Numbered from the stretch's first letter, positions 25,674-35,257 are shown. The stretch: 64,000 bases of DNA from an uncultured Parabacteroides sp. (GCA_944325345.1 CALUZV010000009.1:1-64000); one strand, 5' to 3'. The notes: generated by a model not told the origin, from the letters alone. Program-made: numbers and translations.

Positions 25674-27809
25674 ATGATAGACCAGCCAACGATAGACCGT
25701 ATTCTTGATGCGGCAAACATAGTCGATGTGGTGTCGGAGTTCGTAACCCTGCGCCGGCGCGGGGTGAACTATGTGGGGCTATGTCCTTTTCACGCCGACA
25801 AGACACCCTCATTTTATGTCTCGCCAGCAAAGAACATCTGCAAGTGCTTTGCTTGTGGGGAAGGGGGAACGGCGGTGCATTTCATCATGAAGCACGAACA
25901 GTTGAGCTATTTTGATGCCCTTCGCTGGTTGGCAAAGAAATATCATATCGAGATACACGAGCGGGAGCTGACCGAGCGAGAGAAGCAGGCGCGTAATGAC
26001 CGCGAAAGTATGCTCATCGTTAATACGTGGGCGGGAGAATATTTCTCTTCGCTACTCCAGAACCACATTGAGGGACGGACTGTCGGCTTGCGTTACTTTG
26101 CCGAGCGTGGTTTCCGGGAAGACATCATCCGCAAGTTCCAGTTGGGATATAGCCTGAATGAGCGTGATGCGTTGTATAAAGAAGCTATGCGCAAAGGTTA
26201 TAAGCGAGAATATCTGGAGAAGACCGGTTTGGTGATAGCTTACGACGATGGGCGCGTAACGGATCGCTTCCGAGGCCGTGTCATGTTCCCCGTCCATTCG
26301 CTCAGTGGAAAGATTGTTGCTTTCGGCGGACGTGTACTGAAGAAAGAAAAGGATGCGAAGGTCGCGAAGTACGTCAATTCGCCCGAGAGCGAGATTTATC
26401 ACAAGAGTAATGAACTGTATGGCTTATATTTTGCGAAGCAGGCGATAGTCCGTGCCGACCGTTGCTATCTGGTGGAAGGTTATACGGACGTAATCTCCAT
26501 GCATCAAGCAGGGGTGGAAAATGTCGTCGCTTCTTCCGGCACAGCATTAACCCAAGGGCAGATACGCTTAATCCATAGGTTTACGAACAACATTACGGTA
26601 CTTTACGATGGCGATGCCGCAGGTATCAAGGCTGCCATCCGAGGTATCGACCTCCTGCTGGAGGAAGGAATGAACGTGAAAGTCCTTCTCCTCCCGGACG
26701 GAGAAGACCCTGACTCTTTTGCCCGAAGCCATAGCGCGACGGAGTTCGGGGAGTATATCAAAGCCAACGAAACAGACTTCATCCGCTTCAAGACCAAACT
26801 TTTGATGGAAGAAGCGGGCAGCGACCCTATCCGCCGCTCGCAATTAATCAATGACATTGTATCAACTATCTCTGTTATCCCTGACACCATAGCTCGCTCG
26901 GTCTATATCCGGGAATGTAGCAGTACGATGGAGATTGACGAGCAGGTCTTGTTGAATGCCGTGAACAAGATACGTCTCTCGAAGCGGGAAACGAAGCGCG
27001 AACAATCGCAGAGCCAACCTCCGAGGCCGAATATCCCGGCATTCGCTGACGATGCGGTGAATAATTATGTTTATCCTCCGGAACTGGCTTCGCAGGAGAT
27101 TGCCGACGTTCCTGAACCTCCTTCCGACTTCCCGACGCCGCCTCCCGCCTCAGACGAAGTGCCTCAGGAGAGTGGACCGCAGGATGTGCCACCTCCAGAA
27201 CCCGAACCGGAGCAGCGTCCGACTTCGCAACCCCGTATCCAACGTTCGCCTTTCGAAGCGTACGAAATCAACCTCTTACGTTATATCATTCGCTATGGGG
27301 AACAACTCCTTTATGACTATGTGGATGAAGAAAGCGGTGAACCAGTACGTTGGAAGGTGGCGGAATACATCAAGTCGGATTTGGAACAAGACAATCTGAC
27401 GTTTTATAATCCGCTTTTCAAGCAGATACTCGACGAGGCGGCGGAGCATTGTCAAGACGAAGGCTTCGTAGCTCACCGCTATTTCCTTGCGCATCCCGAC
27501 CCATTGGTCAGCCAGCTTGCTGCGAACCTGATAAGCGAGAAGTACCAGTTGAGCAAGTATCATTCGAAGTTCCACGAGTTAGAGGATGAAAAGGATATGC
27601 TCGACCAGCTTGTCATCCGCGATATCTTTGCGTTGAAAGACGCTTACATTATCCGTCAAATCAAAGAAACGTTAGGAAAGATGAAAGAAGCGCAGGCTGC
27701 AGGAAATTGGGAGCAAGCGATGGAGTTGATGAAGGAACTGACCCGTCTCAACGACATCAAGGCCGTTCTCTCTAAGGAGTTGGGTGAACGAATCGTTTTA
27801 AAGATGTAA
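25674..27809 (+). CDS. dnaG: DNA primase
   Basis: DnaG lays RNA primers for replication. The 711 residues have the N-terminal zinc ribbon (C37, H40, C58, C61 in CPFH and CKCFAC), the RNA polymerase core with TOPRIM motifs VEGYTDVISMHQAG and LYDGDAAGIKAA, then a Pro/Glu-rich linker of about 80 residues and a C-terminal domain for the replicative helicase. I start at ATG 25674 (MIDQPTIDRILDAANIVDVV) rather than TTG 25653, which sits inside the metK terminator. The ABC exporter genes follow after 6 bp. Confidence 0.96.
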   Translation: MIDQPTIDRILDAANIVDVVSEFVTLRRRGVNYVGLCPFHADKTPSFYVSPAKNICKCFACGEGGTAVHFIMKHEQLSYFDALRWLAKKYHIEIHERELTEREKQARNDRESMLIVNTWAGEYFSSLLQNHIEGRTVGLRYFAERGFREDIIRKFQLGYSLNERDALYKEAMRKGYKREYLEKTGLVIAYDDGRVTDRFRGRVMFPVHSLSGKIVAFGGRVLKKEKDAKVAKYVNSPESEIYHKSNELYGLYFAKQAIVRADRCYLVEGYTDVISMHQAGVENVVASSGTALTQGQIRLIHRFTNNITVLYDGDAAGIKAAIRGIDLLLEEGMNVKVLLLPDGEDPDSFARSHSATEFGEYIKANETDFIRFKTKLLMEEAGSDPIRRSQLINDIVSTISVIPDTIARSVYIRECSSTMEIDEQVLLNAVNKIRLSKRETKREQSQSQPPRPNIPAFADDAVNNYVYPPELASQEIADVPEPPSDFPTPPPASDEVPQESGPQDVPPPEPEPEQRPTSQPRIQRSPFEAYEINLLRYIIRYGEQLLYDYVDEESGEPVRWKVAEYIKSDLEQDNLTFYNPLFKQILDEAAEHCQDEGFVAHRYFLAHPDPLVSQLAANLISEKYQLSKYHSKFHELEDEKDMLDQLVIRDIFALKDAYIIRQIKETLGKMKEAQAAGNWEQAMELMKELTRLNDIKAVLSKELGERIVLKM

Positions 27810-27815
27810 GCTTCT

Positions 27816-28742
27816 ATGTTAGAAGTAAGAAATGTAACCAAGAGGTATAGCGCCCACCTTGCCTTAGACCGAGTTTCCCTCCGTGTCCCCAAGGGTCAAA
27901 TCTTTGGCTTGCTCGGTCCGAACGGTGCGGGGAAGACAACGCTCATCCGTATCATCAACCGCATTACGGCTCCCGATAGCGGCGAGGTCTTTTTCGACGG
28001 CCATCTCTCGCGTCCCGAGGATGTCGCCCGTATCGGTTATCTTCCCGAGGAACGAGGACTGTACAAGAAGATGAAAGTAGGGGACGAAGCCCTCTATCTG
28101 GCGCAACTCAAGGGCCTTTCGGCTCACGAGGCGCGGACAAGATTGCAGGAATGGTTCGAGCGCTTTGACATTTTGTCGTGGTGGAACCGTCGCGTTGAGG
28201 AATTATCCAAGGGAATGCAGCAAAAGCTCCAGTTCATCATTACGGTGGTTCACCGACCGGACTTACTCATCTTCGACGAGCCTTTCAGTGGTTTCGACCC
28301 GGTGAATGCTGAATTATTGAAGCAGGAAATATTGGCCCTCAAGGAGCAAGGCCATACGATTATCTTCTCGACGCACAACATGGCTTCGGTAGAGGAACTC
28401 TGCGACCATATCGCCCTTATCAACCACGCCCAAGTCGTTTTGAGCGGCAGTGTCCGCGATGTGCGCGAGCAGTTTAAGGACAATCGCTACCGGGTGGCGA
28501 TACAACGGCCTGCGGAAGAGGTCTCCCCGATAAATACACTTTTTCAGGTAGAGGAACAAGTTGTAGAGGGTGATGTCTGTCGTCTGGTTTTACAGAAGAA
28601 TCCTTCGGTGCGCAATGCCGAATTGCTTTCCGCGTTGGCCTCGCACTACGAAATCCTCTCTTTCGAGGAGATTATACCATCGATGCACGAAATTTTTATC
28701 CGGACAGTCTCGTCTGAACATAAACCTCAGCGTTATGCATAA
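27816..28742 (+). CDS. ABC transporter ATP-binding protein (NatA-type)
   Basis: A 308-residue ABC ATPase: Walker A GPNGAGKTT near residue 34, signature ELSKGMQQK, Walker B LLIFDEPFSG and a switch histidine in IIFSTHNM. The last about 90 residues form the C-terminal extension typical of the DRA/NatA exporter group. The adjacent permease with a large extracytoplasmic domain supports an exporter. Substrate unknown; sodium export (NatAB) is one named possibility, not shown. Overlaps the permease start by 8 bp. Confidence 0.9.
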   Translation: MLEVRNVTKRYSAHLALDRVSLRVPKGQIFGLLGPNGAGKTTLIRIINRITAPDSGEVFFDGHLSRPEDVARIGYLPEERGLYKKMKVGDEALYLAQLKGLSAHEARTRLQEWFERFDILSWWNRRVEELSKGMQQKLQFIITVVHRPDLLIFDEPFSGFDPVNAELLKQEILALKEQGHTIIFSTHNMASVEELCDHIALINHAQVVLSGSVRDVREQFKDNRYRVAIQRPAEEVSPINTLFQVEEQVVEGDVCRLVLQKNPSVRNAELLSALASHYEILSFEEIIPSMHEIFIRTVSSEHKPQRYA

Positions 28743-30039
28743 AATCGGACTCATCATCAAGCGTGAATATACATTCCGCATCTGCAAGAAATCATTTATT
28801 TTGCTGACACTTTTGACTCCCTTCCTCTTCGCCGCCTTGGTCTTTGTCCCGATGTGGCTTGCCTCTCTGGGAGAGGAAGAAAATAGCGTTGTGGCCATCA
28901 TTGACGATACCGGAAAGTATGCCCCGTTCTTCCAAAGTACGGAGGCTTACACCTTTTTGCCCGTCGAAGGCTCGATGGCCATGTATCGCGAGCGCGAAAA
29001 CAAGGAAATCTACGCTTTTCTGCATATTGCCGACGATTTGGCCCGGAATTCCGGTGCCGCAGTCCTCTATTCCTCCCGCCAAGTCCCTCGTTCGCTGGTC
29101 GAACAAATTGACCGCACCCTGACGGATGCTGTTCGCGACGAGCGATTGAAGATGTTCGAGGTGCCGCATATCGACCGTGTGATTCAAGTCGTCCGCTCGG
29201 AGTTTCATGTCCGGACCGTGAAGTGGGGAGATGAGGGCGAGGCCACTACGACACATTCCTTCGAGGTCGCTTCTGTCTTGGGCCTACTGGCTACCTTATT
29301 AATATATATGTTTATTACGATGTACGGCTCGATGGTGATGCAGGGTGTGATGGAAGAGAAGACGAACCGCATCATCGAGGTGATGGTCTCGTCGGTAAAG
29401 CCTTTCGACCTGATGATGGGAAAGATTATCGGTATCGGTTTGGTCGGCCTGACCCAAGTTTTGCTTTGGGGAATCCTGACTGTAGTGATTGTGGCCTTCG
29501 GACAGTTGTTTATAGGAAATACAGATGTCATGCTGGATACGGGAGCCTTGTCTTCCGGTGTAACTTTGGCCTCCGAATCGCAAGTCCGGATGGCTTTCGA
29601 GCAACTTTTGGCCTTGCCGTGGCTGAAAATCATCATCAGCTTCCTGCTTTATTTCGTGGGCGGGTATGTTTTATATGCCGCATTGTTCGCAGCCATCGGG
29701 AGCGCCCTGAGTCAGCCCGAAGACAGCCAACAATTCATCACCCCCATCATGATACTCATGCTTTTCAGCCTCTATGCCGGGATTTACGGCATCGAAAACC
29801 CCGACGGGCCGCTGGCTTTTTGGGCTTCACTCGTGCCATTCAGTTCGCCGATGGTGATGATGATGCGCCTCGCCTTCGATGTCCCTCTCTGGCAGCTCCT
29901 TGTTTCCCTTTTGCTTCTTGCACTGACTTCGGTAGCGGCGGTATGGCTCTCGGCGAAGATTTACCGGGTCGGGATATTGATGTATGGGAAAAAACCGACC
30001 CTGCGGGAGCTTTGGCGATGGACGAAAATCCGTTCGTAG
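28735..30039 (+). CDS. ABC-2 exporter permease (NatB-like)
   Basis: A 434-residue membrane protein: one N-terminal helix (about 20-42), an extracytoplasmic domain (about 43-180), then five or six helices (for example LGLLATLLIYMFITMYGSMV), as in the ABC-2/NatB family. The stretch MQGVMEEKTNRIIEVMVSSV is a conserved cytoplasmic motif. I chose ATG 28735 (MHKIGLIIKREYTFRI), which overlaps the ATPase stop; the frame is open further upstream only as a shadow of the ATPase gene. Confidence 0.9.
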   Translation: MHKIGLIIKREYTFRICKKSFILLTLLTPFLFAALVFVPMWLASLGEEENSVVAIIDDTGKYAPFFQSTEAYTFLPVEGSMAMYRERENKEIYAFLHIADDLARNSGAAVLYSSRQVPRSLVEQIDRTLTDAVRDERLKMFEVPHIDRVIQVVRSEFHVRTVKWGDEGEATTTHSFEVASVLGLLATLLIYMFITMYGSMVMQGVMEEKTNRIIEVMVSSVKPFDLMMGKIIGIGLVGLTQVLLWGILTVVIVAFGQLFIGNTDVMLDTGALSSGVTLASESQVRMAFEQLLALPWLKIIISFLLYFVGGYVLYAALFAAIGSALSQPEDSQQFITPIMILMLFSLYAGIYGIENPDGPLAFWASLVPFSSPMVMMMRLAFDVPLWQLLVSLLLLALTSVAAVWLSAKIYRVGILMYGKKPTLRELWRWTKIRS

Positions 30040-30081
30040 GCAACGGATTGAAAATTTTCTTGCAAAAAAAATGATTTTTTC

Positions 30082-30112
30082 TTTGGTGAATTGGAAGAAG
30101 TACCTATCTTTG
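30082..30112 (+). promoter_or_regulatory. Promoter for the tRNA-Gln pair
   Basis: TTTG (30082-30085), 19 bp, TATCTTTG (30105-30112): a textbook Bacteroides -33/-7 promoter, 33 bp upstream of the first mature tRNA. Confidence 0.8.
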
Positions 30113-30145
30113 CAGTCGCAAACAAGAGAGTTTGACACTGGACAT

Positions 30146-30216
30146 TGTTCTATGGTGTAATGGTAGCACAACAGATTCTGGTCCTGTTAGTCCTGGTTCG
30201 AATCCAGGTAGAACAA
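30146..30216 (+). tRNA. tRNA-Gln (CUG), first copy
   Basis: Folds as a 71-nt cloverleaf: acceptor TGTTCTA/TAGAACA, D stem GTG/CAC, anticodon loop TTCTGGT with CTG at 30178-30180, T arm CCTGG-TTCGAAT-CCAGG, discriminator A. CCA is not encoded. Position 31-39 of the anticodon stem is an A-C mismatch. Confidence 0.92.
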
Positions 30217-30256
30217 CAAAATTTCCTTTTACTGTTTTCTTGATTTTCCATAATTC

Positions 30257-30327
30257 TGTTCTATGGTGTAATGGCAGCACAACAGATTCTGGTCCTGTTT
30301 GTCTTGGTTCGAATCCAGGTAGAACAA
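30257..30327 (+). tRNA. tRNA-Gln (CUG), second copy
   Basis: Same fold and anticodon CTG, 40 bp after the first copy, differing at a handful of bases (D loop, variable loop, a U-G pair in the T stem). The A31-C39 mismatch is kept. The neighbouring ORF across both tRNAs is an artefact. Confidence 0.92.
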
Positions 30328-30329
30328 CG

Positions 30330-30372
30330 AAAAGCCGTCTCCAACGTCCGCTGGAGCGGCTTTTCTGTTTTT
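30330..30372 (+). terminator. Terminator of the tRNA-Gln unit
   Basis: AAAAGCCG-T-CTCCA paired with TGGAG-CGGCTTTT (30330-30343 with 30352-30364), followed by CTGTTTTT. Confidence 0.88.
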
Positions 30373-30402
30373 ATGCCCTTCGGAAAATAGCGGTGAACGG
30401 AA

Positions 30403-30738
30403 GTTTCTCTTTTTCGAGGGGTCGAAAACGCCGAACCTCGTCAGGTTTTTCATTTTCTATATGTAGAAAAAGATAAACTTGGCGAGGTTTTTTATTTTAT
30501 AGATCTCGAAAATGAGAAATCTGATGTGGTTTTAACTTTTATAGGATTAGAATTTAAGAACCCTGAACAGATTCTTTTCTTTCTAGTAGTAGAAAATGAA
30601 AAACCTAGTGGGAAATGTTATTTTCTAAAGCTCGAAATTAGGAAAGCTGAACAAGTTTTTGCTTTTCTAGCCTTCGAAAGATGAAAAACGCTGGTAGGTC
30701 GGGCTTTCCAGAGTGTGGAAACGATTTTGGAGCGTTCC
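30403..30738. repeat. Array A4: eight AT-rich 42-bp units
   Basis: Unit starts at 30403, 30445, 30487, 30529, 30571, 30613, 30655 and 30697, with no indel across 336 bp although individual bases vary widely. Consensus features are a GTTTTT start, TTTTCTAG, then GAAAATGAAAAAC and an end near CTGAACAG; TTTTCTA / TAGAAAA gives dyad symmetry. It fills most of the 500 bp between the tRNA terminator and rsfS and ends 55 bp before the rsfS -7 box. No gene is visible. Confidence 0.88.
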
Positions 30739-30793
30739 GCCGCGTGTTTTCGTTAATCTATGCATTTCTTTCGGTATTTCCACGGATTTCCTC

Positions 30794-30801
30794 TATATTT
30801 G
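30794..30801 (+). promoter_or_regulatory. -7 promoter box for rsfS-ftsH
   Basis: TATATTTG, exact TAnnTTTG, 27 bp upstream of the rsfS ATG. Confidence 0.65.
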
Positions 30802-30828
30802 CGCTTTAAAAATACACTTAAAAGATAG

Positions 30829-31188
30829 ATGGAAGAAACAAAAGCATTAGTTCAAGCAATTGTTGAAGGCCTTCAGGAGAAGAAAGGCTCTAATATTGTG
30901 ATTGTTGATATGACCCAGCTCTCGGGAGCGATAAGCCAATACATGGTGATAGGCGAGGGGAACTCGCCTTCGCAGGTTTCGGCGCTCTCGGATTCCGTTT
31001 GGGATTTTGCCCACCGCAAAGCCAGCGAGAAGCCGCTTTCGATAGACGGGACGCAAGGGGCGACTTGGATTGGAATGGATTATGGCACAGTTCTTGTACA
31101 TATATTCATGCCCGAAAAGCGAAAGTTTTATAATTTGGAAAACCTTTGGGCGGATGCCGAGGTAACGGAGGTTCCGAATTTGGATTAG
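30829..31188 (+). CDS. rsfS: Ribosomal silencing factor RsfS
   Basis: RsfS (Iojap/YbeB) binds ribosomal protein L14 on the 50S subunit and blocks subunit joining in starvation. The 119 residues cover the whole domain with DMTQLSGAISQYMVIGEGNS, ATWIGMDYGTVLVHIFMPE and YNLENLWADAE. It leads an rsfS-ftsH unit, 35 bp apart. Confidence 0.95.
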   Translation: MEETKALVQAIVEGLQEKKGSNIVIVDMTQLSGAISQYMVIGEGNSPSQVSALSDSVWDFAHRKASEKPLSIDGTQGATWIGMDYGTVLVHIFMPEKRKFYNLENLWADAEVTEVPNLD

Positions 31189-31223
31189 CTTTCCGGTTTT
31201 TGAATTGTTCTTAAATACTCTCT

Positions 31224-33269
31224 ATGGATAACAAAGATTTGTTCAATCGGCAGCAGCCGAAGGATAACAATAGCAACAACAACGGGAATAAGCCCAACAA
31301 GATGTTCAGGTTCAATCTTTATTGGATGTACGGGCTTATCTTTGCCATGCTGATTGCGCTTTACATGAGCAACGGCTCGACAACGACAAAAGAGTTGGGA
31401 TGGACGGAGTTCCAGCGCTTGGCAAAGGAAAATGTCTTTGAAAAGATGGTCGTGTATAACCAGAAAAACACGGTCGAGGCGACGGTGAAGCCGGCAAGGG
31501 CCACGGAAGTTTTCCGCAGCCGCCAGGAGATGCCGGGACCGGGACAGGCGCTGAATGTCTATGTGAAGATTCCGTCGGCCGACAAGTTCTCTGATTTTTA
31601 CGACAAGTTGGTTTCGGAAAGCCAGATAGATGCGGAAGTAAGTTTTGAGGAAGGCGACAGTACGTTCCTGAATCTGATTATTTCCCTCGGTCCGCTTATC
31701 CTCTTGGTGCTGGTTTGGGTATATTTGATGCGCCGGATGTCCGGTGGACCGGGCATGGGGCCGGGCAATGTCTTTACGGTTGGCCGCTCAAAGGCGCAAT
31801 TGTTTGATAAGGATAACGATCAGAAGGTTACCTTCAAAGATGTGGCAGGTTTGGCCGGTGCAAAGCAGGAAGTGGAAGAGATTGTTGCCTTCCTGAAGAA
31901 CCCGAACAAATATACCGAATTGGGAGGTAAGATTCCGAAGGGAGCTTTGCTTGTAGGGCCTCCGGGAACCGGTAAAACACTCTTGGCTAAGGCCGTGGCG
32001 GGTGAGGCAGATGTGCCTTTCTTCTCGCTTTCCGGTTCGGACTTCGTGGAAATGTTTGTCGGAGTCGGTGCTTCCCGTGTCCGCGACCTTTTCCGTCAGG
32101 CGAAAGAGAAGGCGCCGTGTATCGTCTTCATCGACGAGATTGATGCTGTCGGACGAGCCCGTGGACGGAACGTGAATGTCAATAGCAACGATGAACGGGA
32201 GAATACCTTGAACCAGTTGCTGACGGAGATGGATGGCTTCGGTTCGAACAGTGGCGTCATCATCCTTGCGGCCACGAACCGGGCGGATATCTTGGACAAG
32301 GCGTTACTTCGTGCCGGACGATTTGACCGTCAGATACATGTGGAACTGCCGGACTTGAATGAGCGAAAGGCTATCTTTGCCGTGCACCTTCGTCCGATTA
32401 AGATAGATGATACGGTGGATACCGAATTGTTGGCTCGCCAGACTCCGGGATTCTCCGGAGCCGACATCGCGAATGTTTGCAACGAAGCAGCCTTGATTGC
32501 AGCCCGCAATAACAAACAGTTCGTCCAGAAAGACGACTTTATGAATGCCGTGGACCGTATCGTCGGAGGTTTGGAACGCCGGACAAAGATAACGACGGCA
32601 GAAGAGCGCCGGAGCATTGCTATCCACGAGGCTGGACACGCTACCTTGAGCTGGTTCTTGGAACATGCGAATCCGTTGGTGAAAGTTACCATCGTTCCGC
32701 GTGGAAAAGCCTTGGGCGCAGCTTGGTATTTGCCGGAAGAAAGACAGATTACGACGCGCGAACAGTTGCTCGACGAGATGTGTGCCTTGTTAGGCGGACG
32801 TGCAGCGGAAGAATTGTTCCTCGGACGTATTTCTACGGGGGCGTCGAACGATTTGGAGCGCGTTACGAAGCAGGCTTACGCTATGGTGGTTTATTTCGGT
32901 ATGAGCGATAAGTTGCCTAACCTGAATTATTACGACTCGACGGGTCAGGACTGGGGTTTCACCAAACCGTATAGCGAAGAGACGGCTCGGATGATAGACC
33001 AGGAAGTCCAGCGCATCATCAATACGCAATATAGCCGTGCCAAACAGTTGCTGACCGAACATTCGGCCGGACACAATAAGTTGGCTGAGGTCTTGCTGGA
33101 GCGTGAAGTCATTTATTCGGAAGATGTGGAAATCATTTTCGGCAAACGTCCGTGGGTTTCCCGTTCGGAAGAAATCTTGGAGGAAGAAAATCAAGCAGGC
33201 TCCAAGGATGATAGCGGCGAAAAGCCAACCGACGAGAACGGACAAACAAAAGAAGAATCCAAAGAATAA
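31224..33269 (+). CDS. ftsH: ATP-dependent zinc metalloprotease FtsH
   Basis: Membrane-anchored AAA+ protease for quality control of membrane and short-lived proteins. The 681 residues have helices at about 32-50 and 150-170 around a periplasmic domain, AAA motifs GPPGTGKT (245-252) and [10 protein letters not shown], the second region of homology ([21 protein letters not shown]) and the zinc motif HEAGH (468-472). An Asn-rich N-terminus (NNSNNNGNK) precedes the first helix. A hairpin terminator follows, then cdsA. Confidence 0.97.
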   Translation: MDNKDLFNRQQPKDNNSNNNGNKPNKMFRFNLYWMYGLIFAMLIALYMSNGSTTTKELGWTEFQRLAKENVFEKMVVYNQKNTVEATVKPARATEVFRSRQEMPGPGQALNVYVKIPSADKFSDFYDKLVSESQIDAEVSFEEGDSTFLNLIISLGPLILLVLVWVYLMRRMSGGPGMGPGNVFTVGRSKAQLFDKDNDQKVTFKDVAGLAGAKQEVEEIVAFLKNPNKYTELGGKIPKGALLVGPPGTGKTLLAKAVAGEADVPFFSLSGSDFVEMFVGVGASRVRDLFRQAKEKAPCIVFIDEIDAVGRARGRNVNVNSNDERENTLNQLLTEMDGFGSNSGVIILAATNRADILDKALLRAGRFDRQIHVELPDLNERKAIFAVHLRPIKIDDTVDTELLARQTPGFSGADIANVCNEAALIAARNNKQFVQKDDFMNAVDRIVGGLERRTKITTAEERRSIAIHEAGHATLSWFLEHANPLVKVTIVPRGKALGAAWYLPEERQITTREQLLDEMCALLGGRAAEELFLGRISTGASNDLERVTKQAYAMVVYFGMSDKLPNLNYYDSTGQDWGFTKPYSEETARMIDQEVQRIINTQYSRAKQLLTEHSAGHNKLAEVLLEREVIYSEDVEIIFGKRPWVSRSEEILEEENQAGSKDDSGEKPTDENGQTKEESKE

Positions 33270-33275
33270 CACACG

Positions 33276-33302
33276 AGGGGCGGGCTTGCCTGCCCCTTTT
33301 TT
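33276..33302 (+). terminator. Terminator after ftsH
   Basis: AGGGGCGGG / CCTGCCCCT stem with one G-U pair and a CTTG loop (33276-33297), then TTTTTT. cdsA starts only 15 bp later, so termination is probably partial or cdsA uses another promoter. Confidence 0.75.
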
Positions 33303-33316
33303 ATTTTATAGACGAG

Positions 33317-34150
33317 GTGAACAATTTCATTCAACGAACCCTGACGGGGATAATCTATGTGGCGGTATTGTTGGGCGCAATCTTTTATAGCTCGCAGACC
33401 TTTGCCCTCTTGTTTTGTGTGATAGTCGGACTTTCCCTGTGGGAGTTCTACGGCTTGTTGAAACATTTTGAAGATACGGCCTTGCGAAGGGTTGTGAGTA
33501 CGGGGGCGGGGATGTATCTGTTCGTCGCGTCGTATCTCTGTGCCTCGGGCTTCGGAACCTTGTTTTTCCTTCCCTATCTATTATATATAATGTATGCATT
33601 CATTAGCGAGCTTTATACGAAAGCACCGAACCCCATTGAAAACTGGGCCTATATGTTGCTGGGGCAAATCTATTGCGCCGGTTCATTCTCGTTGCTGAAC
33701 TTTATCGCTATCCGTCCGGGGTTGGCAACTCATGCGCCGGAATATAACCTGCTGTTCGTGCTTGCCCTCTTCGTTTTTATTTGGTTGAATGATACGGGGG
33801 CCTTCCTTGTCGGTTCGATGATCGGAAAGCACCGCCTCTTTGAACGCATCTCGCCTAAGAAATCGTGGGAAGGCTTCTTCGGGGGAATGGTCTTTGCAAT
33901 GCTGGCTTCTCAAGTGTTTGCGTACATTGATAGCGAAATAGCATGGTACAATTGGTTAGGTCTTTCCGTCGTAATTGTTATCTTCGGGACGTGGGGCGAT
34001 TTGGTGGAGTCGCTCTTGAAACGCACCTTGGGTGTGAAAGATTCCGGGAAAATATTACCCGGGCACGGCGGAATGCTTGACCGCTTCGATAGCGTGATGC
34101 TGGCTATCCCTGCTGCTTATATGTATATCCGTCTGTTTATTCAAAATTGA
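33317..34150 (+). CDS. cdsA: Phosphatidate cytidylyltransferase
   Basis: CdsA makes CDP-diacylglycerol from phosphatidate and CTP, the branch point of phospholipid synthesis. The 277-residue polytopic protein has the C-terminal signature GDLVESLLKRTLGVKDSGKI followed by LPGHGGMLDRFDS, with its acidic metal ligands, and SPKKSWEGFFGG. It starts with GTG (MNNFIQRTLTGIIYVAVLLG); no ATG fits. Its 3' end overlaps the convergent PorT-like gene by 14 bp. Confidence 0.93.
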   Translation: MNNFIQRTLTGIIYVAVLLGAIFYSSQTFALLFCVIVGLSLWEFYGLLKHFEDTALRRVVSTGAGMYLFVASYLCASGFGTLFFLPYLLYIMYAFISELYTKAPNPIENWAYMLLGQIYCAGSFSLLNFIAIRPGLATHAPEYNLLFVLALFVFIWLNDTGAFLVGSMIGKHRLFERISPKKSWEGFFGGMVFAMLASQVFAYIDSEIAWYNWLGLSVVIVIFGTWGDLVESLLKRTLGVKDSGKILPGHGGMLDRFDSVMLAIPAAYMYIRLFIQN

Positions 34151-34838
34151 AGGTAAGGACAATCATCCGCGACGTGGCTTTCGAGAGCGCGTCGGAATAT
34201 TTGATGGTCTCCTGCCCCGAAATATCTCCACGGTCTTTCTCCAATACGTCAAGCAAGCCGAAGCAAAACTTCAGTTCCGGGCAGAGCTTGAAGAACGGCA
34301 GATAGATATTACATCCGATACCGACTTCCAGTCCGACGTCTGTTCCTTTCAGCAGCAACGGGTTCCCTCGCTTGCGTCCTAAGTCGAAAGCTCCATAAAC
34401 CCCGGCGAGCAGGTAAGGGCGGAAGTTGTTCAGCCGGAAAGAGCTGTATTTGACATCCACCGGAATCATCAGGTAGTTGGAACGGATATTCGTCTCGAAT
34501 TCCTCGCCCGTGCTTTCTTCGCGGAATACGAATTTTTTGTCTCCGAAATGGATGGACGGCGTGATGCGGAGGTTGAAGTAGGGATTCAGATACATATCCC
34601 CGATAACCCCCACGCTGAAGCCCGGAGAATAGGAGGGAATCTCGGCAAACCACGTCTGCCCGTTCGACACCACCCCGGAATGGGTCAATAGCAAATCCTG
34701 CGTATGCAATCCGACGAAGAATCCCAGATGGAACAACTTATTATCTACATACGGCAGATTCTTTACCTTCTCCTTTTGTGCCATCGCCATCGACGAGACA
34801 AAACAAATCAAATACAATATAATAGCAATCCGTTTCAA
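34137..34838 (-). CDS. PorT-like outer-membrane beta-barrel protein
   Basis: A 233-residue protein with a signal peptide (cleavage near residue 20, SSMAMAQ) and alternating beta-strands ending in aromatic MIVLTFNFE, typical of an outer-membrane barrel. Size and pattern match the PorT family; in Porphyromonas gingivalis PorT is needed for type IX secretion. Homologues also occur in Bacteroidales without a full type IX system, so the role here is uncertain. Confidence 0.78.
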   Translation of the reverse strand: MKRIAIILYLICFVSSMAMAQKEKVKNLPYVDNKLFHLGFFVGLHTQDLLLTHSGVVSNGQTWFAEIPSYSPGFSVGVIGDMYLNPYFNLRITPSIHFGDKKFVFREESTGEEFETNIRSNYLMIPVDVKYSSFRLNNFRPYLLAGVYGAFDLGRKRGNPLLLKGTDVGLEVGIGCNIYLPFFKLCPELKFCFGLLDVLEKDRGDISGQETIKYSDALSKATSRMIVLTFNFE

Positions 34839-34872
34839 AACTTATCTTTTTAGGTTAATAACGCAAGCGGCG

Positions 34873-34880
34873 CAAAGATA
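34873..34880 (-). promoter_or_regulatory. -7 promoter box for the PorT-like gene
   Basis: CAAAGATA on plus is TATCTTTG on minus, 34 bp upstream of the ATG at 34838. Confidence 0.6.
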
Positions 34881-34947
34881 TTGCAAAAAAAGGAATATTC
34901 GGAGAAAATATTTTGCTTGAAGACTTTTTTAAATACAAAGAAAGCCC

Positions 34948-34955
34948 TACTTTTG
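34948..34955 (+). promoter_or_regulatory. -7 promoter box for the ferredoxin gene
   Basis: TACTTTTG, exact TAnnTTTG, 37 bp upstream of the ATG. Confidence 0.65.
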
Positions 34956-34992
34956 TGCCAACTAATAGTTGAACATTTAAACGTTTATTAAA

Positions 34993-35163
34993 ATGGCTTA
35001 CGTAATTAGCGACGATTGTATTGCATGTGGTACATGTATCGATGAATGCCCGGTAGGTGCAATTTCAGAAGGTGATAAGTACAGCATCAACCCTGATATG
35101 TGCACAGAGTGTGGAACTTGCGCAGACGCTTGTCCGACTGGCGCTATCCATCCGGGTGAATAA
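34993..35163 (+). CDS. 2[4Fe-4S] ferredoxin
   Basis: A 56-residue clostridial-type ferredoxin. Cysteines 9, 12, 15, 19 (CIACGTCIDECP) and 37, 40, 43, 47 (CTECGTCADACP) bind two 4Fe-4S clusters. It carries electrons in anaerobic metabolism, for example for pyruvate:ferredoxin oxidoreductase. It has its own promoter and is followed by two hairpins (35185-35208 and 35218-35257), so it is probably monocistronic. Confidence 0.95.
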   Translation: MAYVISDDCIACGTCIDECPVGAISEGDKYSINPDMCTECGTCADACPTGAIHPGE

Positions 35164-35217
35164 TCCCAGCCACTGCAATTAAGTAAGCCCTTGCGAGGCA
35201 AGCGGCTTATAAAAAAG

Positions 35218-35257
35218 TAACGAGTTGCCTCTCTCCTTTCGGAAGAGCAACTCGTTA
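35218..35257. terminator. Bidirectional terminator between ferredoxin and DUF3276 genes
   Basis: TAACGAGTTGC / GCAACTCGTTA, 11-bp perfect stem (35218-35228 with 35247-35257), followed by TTCTTTT on plus and TTTTTT on minus. Confidence 0.88.

Noticed and set aside
30132..30476. 114-codon ORF across the two tRNAs
   Set aside because: It overlaps both tRNA genes and their terminator, and repeats because the tRNAs do.
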